From Bradyrhizobium sp. AZCC 2176 (GTDB lineage: Bacteria; Pseudomonadota; Alphaproteobacteria; Rhizobiales; Xanthobacteraceae): DNA of 64,000 nt. Under the pieces are notes generated by a model. That model ran no database searches. It was not told where the DNA came from and was given only the letters and a program-made list of their open reading frames with translations. The position numbers and the translations under genes are program-made. Positions 25,921 to 34,269 of the stretch are shown piece after piece; the first letter of the stretch is position 1, and each line of letters opens with the position of its first letter. The stretch spans positions 1,860,001 through 1,924,000 of the forward strand of contig NZ_JAZHRX010000001.1 of NCBI RefSeq assembly GCF_036924645.1. The letters are read 5' to 3'.

Positions 25921-27105
25921 TCACGCCCCCGGCAGATCGAGGATGCGCTTGGCGACAATGCCGAGCATCACCTCGCTAGTACCGCCTTCGATCGAGTTGG
26001 CCTTGGTGCGCAGCCAGGCGCGCGGACGGGCGCCGCCCCTGGAGCGCCCGCTTTCCCATTCCAGCGCATCGATGCCGCCGGCCGACATCAGGATTTCGTG
26101 GCGGCGCTTGTTGAGCTCGGTGCCGTAATACTTCATCGCCGAGGAAAACGCCGGATGCGACTGCCCGGCCTTGGCGAGATCAACGGCGCGCTCGGCCACG
26201 GCCGCAAACGCCGCCTCGTCGATGTCGAACGCGGCGATCTGGCCACGCAGCATGGCATCATCGAGCCGGCCGGAATCATCGCTACCGACGGAGTCAGCGG
26301 CGACCTGCCCAAGCGGACGGCCAATACCGCGCTCGCCAGTGCCCGAGATCATCGCGCGCTCATGCTGCAGCAAATATTTCGCGACATCCCAGCCGCGGTT
26401 GACTTGGCCTACCACATGCGACTTCGGCACGCGGACATTGTCGAAGAAGGTTTCGCAGAACGGCGAATAGCCCGATATCAACAGGATGGGCTTGGTTGAA
26501 ACGCCCTTCGAGGCCATGTCGAACAGGATAAAACTGATGCCGTCGTGCTTCTTCGCCGCGGGATCGGTCCGCACCAGGCAGAAGATCCAGTCGGCGTAGT
26601 TCGCGTATGATGTCCAGATCTTCTGACCATTGATGATGTAATCGTCGCCGTCGCTCTCGGCACGGGTCTGCAGCGAGGCGAGGTCCGATCCGGCGTTCGG
26701 CTCGGAATAGCCCTGGCACCAGCGGATCAGGCCCGCGGCGATTTTTGGCAGATGCTCCTTCTTCTGCGCCTCGTTACCGTACTTCAGCAGTGCCGGCCCG
26801 AGCATCCAGATGCCGAAACTCGACAGCGGCGACCGCGCGCCCATTGCCGCCATCTCCTCGCGCAGCACCTTGTGCTCGGCGCGATCGAGCCCTCCGCCGC
26901 CATATTCCTTCGGCCAATCCGGCACGGTCCAGCCCTTGTCGCGCATCCGCTCGAACCAGACGCGCTGCGGCTCGGACGAGAATTTTGCGTTACGTCCGCC
27001 CCAATAGGTATCGTTCTCCGAGGTCATCGGACGCCGCATCTCCGGCGGGCAATTGGCCTCCAGCCAGGCGCGGGTTTCACGGCGGAATGTTTCCAGATCG
27101 GACAT
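25921..27105 (-). CDS. Acyl-CoA dehydrogenase family protein (2)
   Basis: This 394-residue ACAD family protein has KEYGGGGLDRAEHKVLREEMA in the N-terminal domain, the flavin-contact region YSEPNAGSDLASLQTRA, and a C-terminal segment IEGGTSEVMLGIVAKRIL. The last of these is typical of the family near the catalytic region. It is the first gene of a two-ACAD unit. Such pairs often form heteromers for bulky substrates such as steroid or terpene side chains, but no substrate is indicated here. It is divergent from the CMD-family gene. Confidence 0.88.
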   Translation of the reverse strand: MSDLETFRRETRAWLEANCPPEMRRPMTSENDTYWGGRNAKFSSEPQRVWFERMRDKGWTVPDWPKEYGGGGLDRAEHKVLREEMAAMGARSPLSSFGIWMLGPALLKYGNEAQKKEHLPKIAAGLIRWCQGYSEPNAGSDLASLQTRAESDGDDYIINGQKIWTSYANYADWIFCLVRTDPAAKKHDGISFILFDMASKGVSTKPILLISGYSPFCETFFDNVRVPKSHVVGQVNRGWDVAKYLLQHERAMISGTGERGIGRPLGQVAADSVGSDDSGRLDDAMLRGQIAAFDIDEAAFAAVAERAVDLAKAGQSHPAFSSAMKYYGTELNKRRHEILMSAGGIDALEWESGRSRGGARPRAWLRTKANSIEGGTSEVMLGIVAKRILDLPGA

Positions 27106-27264
27106 GATGGCGTTTCCATGTGGGATGTTGAGGTGACCTTAGCCCTCGCGTTGCGGAATTCAATATATGTCTGACGTCAGCCCATGCCGCGCCGACGGTA
27201 GTCATGACGCCCGATCGGGTGTATGCGCAAAGCCGTAACGATTGAAAAACAACAGGAAACCGGC

Positions 27265-27810
27265 ATGCGCCTGAAATTGCTTTCGCCTGGCGAAATGAGC
27301 GCCGACCAGAAAGAAACCTACGACGAAGCGATATCAGGCAAGCGCGGCGCCCCGCCGGCGCCGATGATGGCCTGGCTCAACAGTCCCGAGATGGCGCGGC
27401 ATGCCACAAGGCTCGGCGAGCAACTTCGGTTCAACACGATGTTTCCGGCAAAGCTTTCCGAGATCGCGATCCTCGTCACCGCGCGGCACTGGACCTCGCA
27501 CTACGAATGGTTCGCGCACAAGCGCCTGGCGTTGAAGGGCGGTATGGATCCCAAGATCATCGAGGACATCCGCGACCGCCGCACGCCGACCTTCGACGAT
27601 CCCAAGGGCCAGATGATCTACGACGTCGCCAAGTCGCTGCATGAGGGCAAAGGCGTGTCGCAGCCGCTGTATGACGAGGCCGTGAAGGTGCTCACCGAAC
27701 GCGGGATCGTCGAGGTGATCGGGCTGTGCGGCTATTACACCATGGTATCGATGACGCTGAACACGTTTGAGTTCGGACTGCCTGACGGAGAGGTGTCAGA
27801 TCTTGCGTGA
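27265..27810 (+). CDS. Carboxymuconolactone decarboxylase (CMD) family protein
   Basis: This 181-residue all-helical CMD/AhpD-fold protein has the family region KLSEIAILVTARHWTSHYEWFAHKRLALKGG. The position where AhpD has CxxC holds no cysteine pair, so peroxidase activity is unlikely; the conserved Glu and His remain. The ATG at 27265 has AGGAAA upstream and is preferred over the earlier in-frame codon at 27223. With the VOC protein following in the same direction and the two ACADs divergent, it may belong to an aromatic or fatty-acid catabolic group. Confidence 0.8.
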   Translation: MRLKLLSPGEMSADQKETYDEAISGKRGAPPAPMMAWLNSPEMARHATRLGEQLRFNTMFPAKLSEIAILVTARHWTSHYEWFAHKRLALKGGMDPKIIEDIRDRRTPTFDDPKGQMIYDVAKSLHEGKGVSQPLYDEAVKVLTERGIVEVIGLCGYYTMVSMTLNTFEFGLPDGEVSDLA

Positions 27811-27878
27811 GCGCGTACGGTGCGTAACTCTCCCTCTCCCGCAAGCGGGCGAGGTTGAGATCAACAAGCGGAGACAAC

Positions 27879-28373
27879 ATGCCCGAGAACCCACCCATCA
27901 TTGCCGGCACCCGGATCGGGCATGTCCACCTCAAGGTCGCTGACCTCGAGCGCGCGCTCGGCTTCTATTGCGGCGTGCTTGGCTTCGAGGTGATGCAGCG
28001 GATGGGCGCCAGCGCGGCATTCATTTCGGCCGGCGGCTATCATCATCACATCGGCCTCAACACCTGGGAAAGCAAAGGCGGCCATCCGCCGCCGCCGGGC
28101 ACCACCGGGCTGTTTCACACCGCCATTCTCTATCCGACGCGCCCCGCGCTGGCGGATGCGCTGTATCGCGTGATCGAGGCCGGCATCGAGCTCGATGGCG
28201 CCAGCGACCACGGCGTCAGCGAGGCGCTTTATTTGCGCGATCCCGACCAGAACGGCGTCGAGCTCTACCGCGACCGGCCGCAGGAAGAATGGCCTCGCGC
28301 ACCGGATGGATCGCTCGCGATGTTCACGAAAAGGCTGGATCTGGAGGATCTGTTGCGGCAGCGGGAGGCATAA
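27879..28373 (+). CDS. VOC-family metalloprotein (glyoxalase/dioxygenase fold)
   Basis: This 164-residue protein has two beta-alpha-beta-beta-beta modules. Likely metal ligands are His in IGHVHLKV, His in TTGLFHTAIL and Glu in NGVELYRDRP, the catechol-2,3-dioxygenase pattern. It also has the characteristic HHHIGLNTW segment. It lies 68 bases after the CMD gene on the same strand. It could be an extradiol dioxygenase-like or lyase-type enzyme; the substrate is not inferable. Confidence 0.82.
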   Translation: MPENPPIIAGTRIGHVHLKVADLERALGFYCGVLGFEVMQRMGASAAFISAGGYHHHIGLNTWESKGGHPPPPGTTGLFHTAILYPTRPALADALYRVIEAGIELDGASDHGVSEALYLRDPDQNGVELYRDRPQEEWPRAPDGSLAMFTKRLDLEDLLRQREA

Positions 28374-28385
28374 GACGGCACATCG

Positions 28386-28889
28386 TCAAAGCATATTCAA
28401 CAAACTTGCGAGCCAACCGGATACATAGAGACCGAGACCGAAGATCGCGTGCGTGAGGAGGCTATGCAGGCGAGCGGCCATCGGGCGCGACGTGCGGCTG
28501 GCGGCGACGCCGAGGCCCATTCCGGGCTGCATCAGCAGAAACGGGAAGGTCACGCTGCCGACGCCGACAACCAGCGGAGGGCCGATGGTTGGATGGTGGA
28601 CCCAGTCGAGGCCCCAGATCGCAAGCAGCATGGCCGCGAGCACGATGCCGATCAGATAGTGGGCACCCCACCCGATCAGGCGTTCGCCCTCTACCGGCGG
28701 AGAGACGGCGATTTGATCGTGGCGAAAGCGCCCGCGCAGCAGATGGCCGATCCAGCGGCCCACCAAACCATAGTCCAATGGGGCAATGCCGAGCAGCCGC
28801 TTCCGCAGCGCGGTCCAGCCGTCCATGATCGCCGTCGCACCTGATCCCATCAAGACCGCGTCTATGAGATAGTTCGTTGCCTCAACCAC
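28386..28889 (-). CDS. DUF2938 family membrane protein
   Basis: This 167-residue inner-membrane protein has four hydrophobic segments (YLIDAVLMGSGATAIMDGW, YLIGIVLAAMLLAIWGL, LVVGVGSVTFPFLLM and AIFGLGLYVSGWLASLL). It also has the MQPGMGLGVAAS motif seen in the DUF2938 family. I start it at a GTG (28889) with GGAGA upstream, because this overlaps the methyltransferase stop and gives a family-like N-terminus. A longer frame to 29024 only shadows the methyltransferase. Its function is unknown. Confidence 0.75.
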   Translation of the reverse strand: MVEATNYLIDAVLMGSGATAIMDGWTALRKRLLGIAPLDYGLVGRWIGHLLRGRFRHDQIAVSPPVEGERLIGWGAHYLIGIVLAAMLLAIWGLDWVHHPTIGPPLVVGVGSVTFPFLLMQPGMGLGVAASRTSRPMAARLHSLLTHAIFGLGLYVSGWLASLLNML

Positions 28890-29763
28890 GCGCCGTCTCC
28901 GCCGCCGCGTCCGATGCAGCCCCTGCTCGAGCGCGCACCATCCAGCAGGCGGCTGTAAAGCGAACCTCTGCTTCGTGCACAAAAGGAGAAAAGGCGGCGC
29001 GAACCGTCTCGATGACCTGCGCACGGACCCGGCTGTCCGTCTCCTGCAGGATCAGGCCGACGGGACCAAGCTGCGACAAGTAACGGACCAGTTCCTTCTC
29101 GGATAACGTGCAGGTGACATCGATGGGCCGGATATCGATTTCGGCCCAGCCGCTCTCTTGAAGGATGGCGTTGACCCGGTAGCGGTCGGCGAAGGCGAAC
29201 TGTCCCGGTGCTCCCGGCCGGCGGGCGGGTAGATTTGGCAGCAGCGGTGCCGCGGCACGTTCGGCTGTTGTCATGAACGTATTTTCCGCGGGCTCCCGCC
29301 AGGCAACGAATCGCATCTCGGCGTCATTCTTGGCGGCGCGCCGCAGGTTCGAGAAGGCGCGAACCGGATTTCCAACGAACATCACGCCGAAGCGCGAGAT
29401 GATCGTATCGAATCTGTCGGGCTGGAACGCATACGTCTCTGCGCTGGCGCAAACGAAGCTCGCCGGCACGCGCTCCGACTCGGCGCAGGCTCGGGCGGCC
29501 GCGATCATCGGCTCCGAAATGTCGATGCCGGTGCAGCTTCCCTTTGTTGCGAGCCGCCGCGCGACCGCGAGCGTTGTGCCGCCCGCGCCACAGCCGACGT
29601 CGAGCACGCAGGCACCGGATCGGGAGGCAACCGCTTCGACGAGGATTTCCTTGAACGGTTTGAATATCCGTTCGATCACATCCTGAGTTCCAAGCCAGGC
29701 GCGTCCCGCGGGACCGTTCCAAAGTCTCATTTGTTCGTCATCGCTCAGGTGCGCTGCATCCAT
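28882..29763 (-). CDS. Class I SAM-dependent methyltransferase
   Basis: This 293-residue enzyme has a Rossmann SAM site at VLDVGCGAGGTTLAVARRL (motif I), the acidic SAM-contact GIDISEPM and the motif IV region FDTIISRFGVMF. The N-terminus MRLWNGPAGRAWLGTQ is typical of small-molecule methyltransferases. It overlaps the DUF2938 gene downstream. Upstream lies a MerR-type promoter with a 19-base spacer and a dyad, and a divergent, frameshifted MerR gene. It is probably the target of that regulator. Confidence 0.87.
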   Translation of the reverse strand: MDAAHLSDDEQMRLWNGPAGRAWLGTQDVIERIFKPFKEILVEAVASRSGACVLDVGCGAGGTTLAVARRLATKGSCTGIDISEPMIAAARACAESERVPASFVCASAETYAFQPDRFDTIISRFGVMFVGNPVRAFSNLRRAAKNDAEMRFVAWREPAENTFMTTAERAAAPLLPNLPARRPGAPGQFAFADRYRVNAILQESGWAEIDIRPIDVTCTLSEKELVRYLSQLGPVGLILQETDSRVRAQVIETVRAAFSPFVHEAEVRFTAACWMVRARAGAASDAAAETARG

Positions 29764-29807
29764 GATCCGTCTTCCTTGTTGCTTGCCTTCACCGAAGGGA
29801 AGGCTCC

Positions 29808-29838
29808 ATGATGCCAGTTCAAGTCAACTTGAGGTCAA
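29808..29838 (-). promoter_or_regulatory. MerR-type promoter with 19-bp spacer and dyad operator
   Basis: Read on the minus strand, TTGACC (29833-29838) and CATCAT (29808-29813) are 19 bases apart, the overlong spacing typical of MerR-activated promoters. The spacer holds the dyad TCAAGT-CA-ACTTGA (29819-29832), close to a SoxR/MerR operator. It would drive the methyltransferase/DUF2938 pair and may autoregulate the divergent regulator. Confidence 0.6.
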
Positions 29839-29841
29839 GAG

Positions 29842-30287
29842 ATGGATGGCATTGATATCGCGGAGGTGGCGCAGCGTTCCGGCGTTCCCGCCTCGACGCT
29901 GCGGTTCTACGAGGAAAAGCGGCTGATCGCCTCGATCGGGAGGCGTGGTCTGCGCCGCTTGTTCGATGCGACCGTGCTGGAGCGGTTGGCGCTGATAGCG
30001 GTGGGGGGCGCGCCGCCGGATTTTCGCTCGACGAGATTGCGCGGATGTTCGCGCCCGACGGACGGCCGCGTATCGATCGGAAGATGCTCGTGGCGAAGGC
30101 GGAGGAGCTAGACAGGACAATTCGCAGACTGAACGCCATGCGGGACGGCCTGCGCCATGCTGCGGCGTGCCCCGCGCCAAGCCACATGGAATGCCCGACC
30201 TTCCGTCGCATTCTGCGGGCCGCCGCGTCAGGTGCTATTGGTCGACGGGAGAGGGCTCGGCGGCCATCGCGGGCACTAGTCCGGTAA
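29842..30287 (+). pseudogene. MerR-family regulator, frameshifted
   Basis: The first part reads as a MerR winged helix (IAEVAQRSGVPASTLRFYEEKRLI, then RRLFDATVLERLALIAVG). The frame is lost at about 30002-30019 in a GGGGGGC-GCGCCGCCGG tract. The neighbouring frame then continues with GFSLDEIARMFAPDGRPRID, RKMLVAKAEELDRTIRRL and a Cys/His segment ending HMECPTFRRIL. Restoring one base would give one protein of about 148 residues. It is either a true pseudogene or a sequencing error. It is divergent from the methyltransferase, whose promoter carries a MerR-like dyad. Confidence 0.75.
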
Positions 30288-30319
30288 CGGCAATCGTCAC
30301 CGTTCAGCCGAAAGCCTCT

Positions 30320-31540
30320 TCACTTGGACGTTCCGCGAATCATGACCAGCACCGCCGCCGTCAGCTCCACCGCGACGCAGCCGTAGAACGGCAGCGTATA
30401 GCTGCCGGACAGATCGCGCAGCAGGCCGACCACGCCGGGACCGAACGCGTAAGTGATCTGGTTGACTGCCGTGATCAGGCTGACCAGCACGCCGAACGAA
30501 CGCGGATCGAACTCGCGCTGCACGATCAGCGCCGGCAGCGTGATCAGATTGCCGACCGAAAAGCCGAACAGCGCACAGGCCGCGATCAGCGCGTAATCAT
30601 GATGCACGTTGATGATGATCAGCAGCGCGATCGCCTGGCTGACGAACGAAAGCGACGACGCCAGCCGCTGATTCATCCGGTCGATCACGAACGAAAACAG
30701 CACGCGGCCGACCACCGCCATCGCGGTCAATAGCGCCACCGCAATCGCCGCCTGCTGCCGCCCGATCACCGAATCCAGAAACGAGATCAAATGCACGATG
30801 AAGCCGACCTGTGCGAACAGCACCAGCGCGAACGCCGCTGACACCGAGAGGAAGCCGATATCGCGAAAGGCGCGTGCGCGAATTTGCGTCGGCGACGGCG
30901 CGTCCGCGGCCTCGACATCGCCTGCGCTCGAATGGGCCGGCGGCCGTCCGACGGCCAGCAGGATCACCGGCACCATCACCGCGACCATCACCACCGCGGA
31001 CGCGGTCATCGCGCGGGAAAAACCGAAATGGCCGATCGCCATGACCAGCAAGGGGACGCCGGCGATGCCGCCAAAGCTCGCGCCGTTCAGCGCCAGGCTG
31101 ATCGCCATGCCGCGCTTCTTGTCGAACCAGAGGCCCAGCACGTTGGTGATGATGCCGAGGCTGGTGCCGGCCCAGCCGAAGGCGAGCACGGCATTGGCAA
31201 GGTAAAGCTGCCAAGGCTCGCGCACCTGCCCGATCGAGATCGCGGCGGCGGCCATCGCGAACGTTCCCGCGATCAGGCAATTGCGCGGGCCGAACGCCTT
31301 GATGGCTTCGCTGACGAACGCCACCAGCGCGGCGCCGAACAGATAGAAGAACGTGGTGCCGGACGAGATCAGCGACGCCGGCCAGCCGTGCAACCGCTGC
31401 AGTTCGGCGACATAGACGCTCTGGCCATAGAAGCCGAGCCCCCAGCCGAACGTCGCCAGCAGGAAACAGACGACGACGATGCGCCAGCCGTCGTAGCGGA
31501 TCGAGGTCTCGTCGCGAGCGGTGTAGTTGAGAGCGTCCAA
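30320..31540 (-). CDS. MFS transporter (monocarboxylate/oxalate-like)
   Basis: This 406-residue protein has twelve predicted membrane helices and a central cytoplasmic loop (PAHSSAGDVEAADAPSPTQI). The first helix region reads GWRIVVVCFLLATFGWGLGFYGQS, and the N-half has FDKKRGMAISLALNGASFGG, as in the MCT/OFA-like MFS group. The start is uncertain: I favour a TTG at 31540 giving LDALNYTARDE at the N-terminus, but a GTG at 31588 is also open. The substrate is unknown. Confidence 0.83.
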   Translation of the reverse strand: MDALNYTARDETSIRYDGWRIVVVCFLLATFGWGLGFYGQSVYVAELQRLHGWPASLISSGTTFFYLFGAALVAFVSEAIKAFGPRNCLIAGTFAMAAAAISIGQVREPWQLYLANAVLAFGWAGTSLGIITNVLGLWFDKKRGMAISLALNGASFGGIAGVPLLVMAIGHFGFSRAMTASAVVMVAVMVPVILLAVGRPPAHSSAGDVEAADAPSPTQIRARAFRDIGFLSVSAAFALVLFAQVGFIVHLISFLDSVIGRQQAAIAVALLTAMAVVGRVLFSFVIDRMNQRLASSLSFVSQAIALLIIINVHHDYALIAACALFGFSVGNLITLPALIVQREFDPRSFGVLVSLITAVNQITYAFGPGVVGLLRDLSGSYTLPFYGCVAVELTAAVLVMIRGTSK

Positions 31541-31662
31541 GAGAGGCCTCTTCGTTTCTGTCGCGTCATTGCCGCGCTTGCCGGGCACATGTCGGCAACA
31601 GCGAACAAAGCTGCAAGGGCGATCAATTCGACGGACACCGAACTGTCAGCAGATGGCAACAA

Positions 31663-31721
31663 TAGCGTTTTCGAGCGAAGTGGATCCCGGTTCGCGTAAA
31701 GAAAACGCGTCAAACAAAAAG
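31663..31721. repeat. Interspersed repeat, AGCGTTTTCGAGCGAAGTGG family (copy 1)
   Basis: GCGTTTTC (31665-31672) and GAAAACGC (31701-31708) form the stem, enclosing GAGCGAAGTGGATCCCGGTT. Same-orientation copies lie at 32114-32209 and 61673-61774. Its end touches the stop codon of the SnoaL-like gene. Confidence 0.85.
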
Positions 31722-32084
31722 CTAGCCTGCCGGCTTCGACGGATCGTAGAAGAACCGTTCGCGGAAAACCCTGTCGCCGCGCCATTCCTGCAGCGCAACT
31801 TCGTCGAACCGGCCGGTCTTGCCGGAATGGTAGACGAACTCGAACACCCAGTTGATCGCGACGCGATCGCCCTCGACGATCGACGTCACGCAAGTCGACG
31901 TGACGCTCTTCACGCGTTCCAGCACCGCGCGCTCATGCGCCACCAGAACATCGCGGCCGACCCGCGGCGTCGCCGCGTTCTCCTGCATGCTGGCGTCCTC
32001 GGTATAGAAACGCTCGATCGCCCCGGCGTGATCGCCAGAGACGACGGCTGCAATGAACTCATCGAGCCGGGCGCGCGTCGGCAT
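31722..32084 (-). CDS. NTF2/SnoaL-like protein
   Basis: This 120-residue single cone-fold domain begins MPTRARLDEFIAAVVSGDHAGAIERFY and contains the family strand VAINWVFEFVYHSGKTGRFDEVALQEW. Such proteins are small isomerases, hydrolases or binding proteins; a specific role cannot be assigned. The start at 32084 has GGAGG upstream. The open frame upstream of it is repeat DNA. The gene is bracketed by two same-orientation repeat copies. Confidence 0.78.
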   Translation of the reverse strand: MPTRARLDEFIAAVVSGDHAGAIERFYTEDASMQENAATPRVGRDVLVAHERAVLERVKSVTSTCVTSIVEGDRVAINWVFEFVYHSGKTGRFDEVALQEWRGDRVFRERFFYDPSKPAG

Positions 32085-32113
32085 GGGACCTCCAGCAATT
32101 GACGTGAGAATTA

Positions 32114-32209
32114 TAGCGTTTTCGAGCGAAGTGGGCACCGGTTCGCGCGAAGAAAACGCGTCAAACATGAATCTGCAGCTTCGGTTCTGATTCAATCAGA
32201 ACCGAAGCT
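32114..32209. repeat. Interspersed repeat (copy 2) with 33-bp terminator-like hairpin
   Basis: Part A has GCGTTTTC (32116-32123) and GAAAACGC (32152-32159). Part B (32177-32209) is a 16-base perfect inverted repeat, AGCTTCGGTTCTGATT and complement, with a one-base loop. It ends next to the MFS gene stop. Part B may end transcription of that minus-strand gene, although no clear T-run is present. Confidence 0.8.
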
Positions 32210-33454
32210 CTAAATACTCAGATCGGGAATCTCGTCGACCGCCCGCAATTTTGCGCGCTGCTTGGCGAATGACGCAAGCGACAAAACCGCAAGACCCAGC
32301 AGCACCGGCGGAAACACCACCATGTTGACCATCGACCAGCCGTAATGCGCCAGCAACTGGCCGGACGAGAACGAGCCCAGCGCCATCATCCCGAACACCA
32401 GGAAATCGTTGAAGGCCTGCACCTTGTTGCGTTCCTGCGGCCAATGCGTCTCCAGCACCAGTGCCGACGCGCCGATAAATGCAAAGTTCCACCCCACCCC
32501 GAGCACGATCAGCGTCGCCCAGAAATGCATCGCGGTGATGCCGGCAAGGCCGATTCCCGCCGCAGCCGCTTCCAGCAGCAGGCCGAGCGCCACGATCCTT
32601 GGCGCGCCGAAGCGTGCGATCAGCGAGCCCGTGAAGAAGCTCGGCCCGTACATCGCCACGATGTGCCACTGAATGCCGAAATTGGAATCGCTGACCGTCA
32701 GGCCGCACATCTTCATGGCGAGCGGCGCCGAGGTCATCACCAGATTCATCATGGGGTAGGCAATCACCCCGCACATCGCGGCCGCAATGAAGCGCGGCTG
32801 CCGCGCGATCGTCCACAGCGGCCGGCCGCCATGCATATCCGACGGCGCCGGCTTCGGTGCATCGACACCCCACAGCACCGCCATAGCCACCAGCGCGACA
32901 AAGGCCTGCACCACGAAGCTGCAGGCAAACAGATAAGGCGGCCAGATATCCATGGTCCACTGCACGAGCTGCGGACCGAGCACGCCGGCGAATACGCCGC
33001 CCGCCATCACCCAGGACAATGCCTTGGGACGGAATGCGGCACTGGCGCCGTCGGCGGCGGCAAAGCGATAGGATTGCGCCACCGCGCCGTAGAAACCGCC
33101 GAGGAACGTCGCGCCGCAGAACAGCCAGAACGAAGCGTACAGGACGGCGACGGCGGCGAACGCGCCGGTCAGCACGCCGCAGAACGTACCGATGATGAAA
33201 GCTGCGCGGCGGCCATAGGCGCGCGAGATCGCGCCAGTGGGCAGCGTGCCGGCGGCGAGCCCGAGCACATACATCGAGAGCGGCACGGTGGCGAACGTGA
33301 TGCTCGGCGCCAGTGTCGCGCCGACGATCGAGCCGGTGGCGAAGATGACCGCCGAATTGGCGCCGGTCAGCGCCTGCGCCGCGGCAAGCCTCAGCACATT
33401 GGCGCGCGCGCGTGCGTCGTTAGTTACCTCTACGGTAGCAGTCGTATCCAGCAT
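32210..33454 (-). CDS. MFS transporter
   Basis: This 414-residue, twelve-helix MFS protein has the N-half motif GAISRAYGRRAAFIIGTFCG and a C-half region FTGSLIARFGAPRIVALGLLLEA, both in the loop-2/3 positions of the superfamily. The central loop is short (GVDAPKPAPSDMHGGRP). It resembles uncharacterised drug- or metabolite-efflux MFS proteins. No gene with an obvious linked function is adjacent. The 228 bases after its start (33455-33682) show no gene, only a CGCTCGCGCGAGCG palindrome. Confidence 0.85.
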   Translation of the reverse strand: MLDTTATVEVTNDARARANVLRLAAAQALTGANSAVIFATGSIVGATLAPSITFATVPLSMYVLGLAAGTLPTGAISRAYGRRAAFIIGTFCGVLTGAFAAVAVLYASFWLFCGATFLGGFYGAVAQSYRFAAADGASAAFRPKALSWVMAGGVFAGVLGPQLVQWTMDIWPPYLFACSFVVQAFVALVAMAVLWGVDAPKPAPSDMHGGRPLWTIARQPRFIAAAMCGVIAYPMMNLVMTSAPLAMKMCGLTVSDSNFGIQWHIVAMYGPSFFTGSLIARFGAPRIVALGLLLEAAAAGIGLAGITAMHFWATLIVLGVGWNFAFIGASALVLETHWPQERNKVQAFNDFLVFGMMALGSFSSGQLLAHYGWSMVNMVVFPPVLLGLAVLSLASFAKQRAKLRAVDEIPDLSI

Positions 33455-33682
33455 CGGCCTTCCCGCCCGGCAGGCCCCGGGCAGGGAGCCTTATCGATTC
33501 ATTGCGGGCCACTATGAAGACGTGAGGAGGCGCGATCAACCGGCGCAAACGGGCGCAGGCCATGCGAAGCGCGCACCCGCTCGTCGCGGAAAATGCGTCC
33601 TCGGGCCGAAGGGCAGACCAGCGCCGCGCACCCGCTCGCGCGAGCGAGCGGACAGCAGACTACGTTACGCGAAAGCGTCCTT

Positions 33683-34177
33683 TCACGGCCGCTTCTTGCC
33701 CGGTTTCCTTTCGGCTCGCACCGCACCGGTCTTGTGGACTTTTGAGCGAGGATCGGCCACGCCGGGGCGCGGGAAACCTGGATTCCAATCAAGCGTAATC
33801 GTGGCGGCGAAGCCGAAGAAGCTGGAGCGGCTCATGCCGAGCTCTGTGGCGCGCTTGTCGACCCGCGTAATCAGGCTCTTCGGCAAATAGACGTTCACCC
33901 GCTCGGACGGATCGGGCGGATCGACCCCGACAATAAAATAGGCGACGACGTCGGCGCCCTTGGGCAACGCGATCTGCTCGATCGGCGTCGGCTCCGGCAG
34001 CGGCCTGCCCTGCTCTGCCATTCCGTCCACCGCTCGCGCCAGCGCGCCCTCCGCTTTCTCGATCGCCTCTTCCTGCGAACGCCCGCCGGCCACGCAGCCC
34101 GGAAAATCGGGAAACCATGCGCCGAGCGCACCGCGCGGACCGCGCTCCAGCACTGCCGGATAATGCCGCTTCTTCAA
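33683..34177 (-). CDS. HicB-family antitoxin-like protein with ribbon-helix-helix domain
   Basis: This 164-residue protein has an N-terminal partial-RNase-H HicB domain (PAVLERGPRGALGAWFPDFPGCVAGG then SQEEAIEKAEGALARAVDGM). A ribbon-helix-helix segment follows (RVNVYLPKSLITRVDKRATELGMSRSSFFGFAA) and a basic tail. The start is a TTG with GAGGAGG upstream. HicB normally follows a HicA toxin gene, but no HicA is next to it: the upstream strand is taken by a methyltransferase on the opposite strand. It probably represses its own promoter through the nearby palindrome. Confidence 0.82.
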   Translation of the reverse strand: MKKRHYPAVLERGPRGALGAWFPDFPGCVAGGRSQEEAIEKAEGALARAVDGMAEQGRPLPEPTPIEQIALPKGADVVAYFIVGVDPPDPSERVNVYLPKSLITRVDKRATELGMSRSSFFGFAATITLDWNPGFPRPGVADPRSKVHKTGAVRAERKPGKKRP

Positions 34178-34199
34178 TCTGGCCTCCTCGCGAGTGGTA

Positions 34200-34228
34200 T
34201 GCTATTTAACACACACGGGGTGTGTCAA
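34200..34228 (-). promoter_or_regulatory. hicB promoter with overlapping operator palindrome
   Basis: On the minus strand, TTGACA (34223-34228) and ATAGCA (34200-34205) are 17 bases apart, a good sigma-70 arrangement. TTAACACAC and GTGTGTCAA (34206-34228) form an 8-of-9 matching dyad over the -35 element and spacer, well placed for autorepression by the ribbon-helix-helix domain. Confidence 0.6.
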
Positions 34229-34269
34229 ATCACACAATGATGATAGCATGGGCCAGGATGGCGGGCAAA

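Noticed and set aside
27334..27642. Minus-strand 102-codon frame inside the CMD gene
   Set aside because: It is fully contained in a well-supported gene on the other strand and has no ribosome site or family match.
33455..33682. Possible small gene between the MFS and hicB genes
   Set aside because: The open frames there are short and Arg-rich, with no ribosome site; only a small CGCTCG palindrome is visible.
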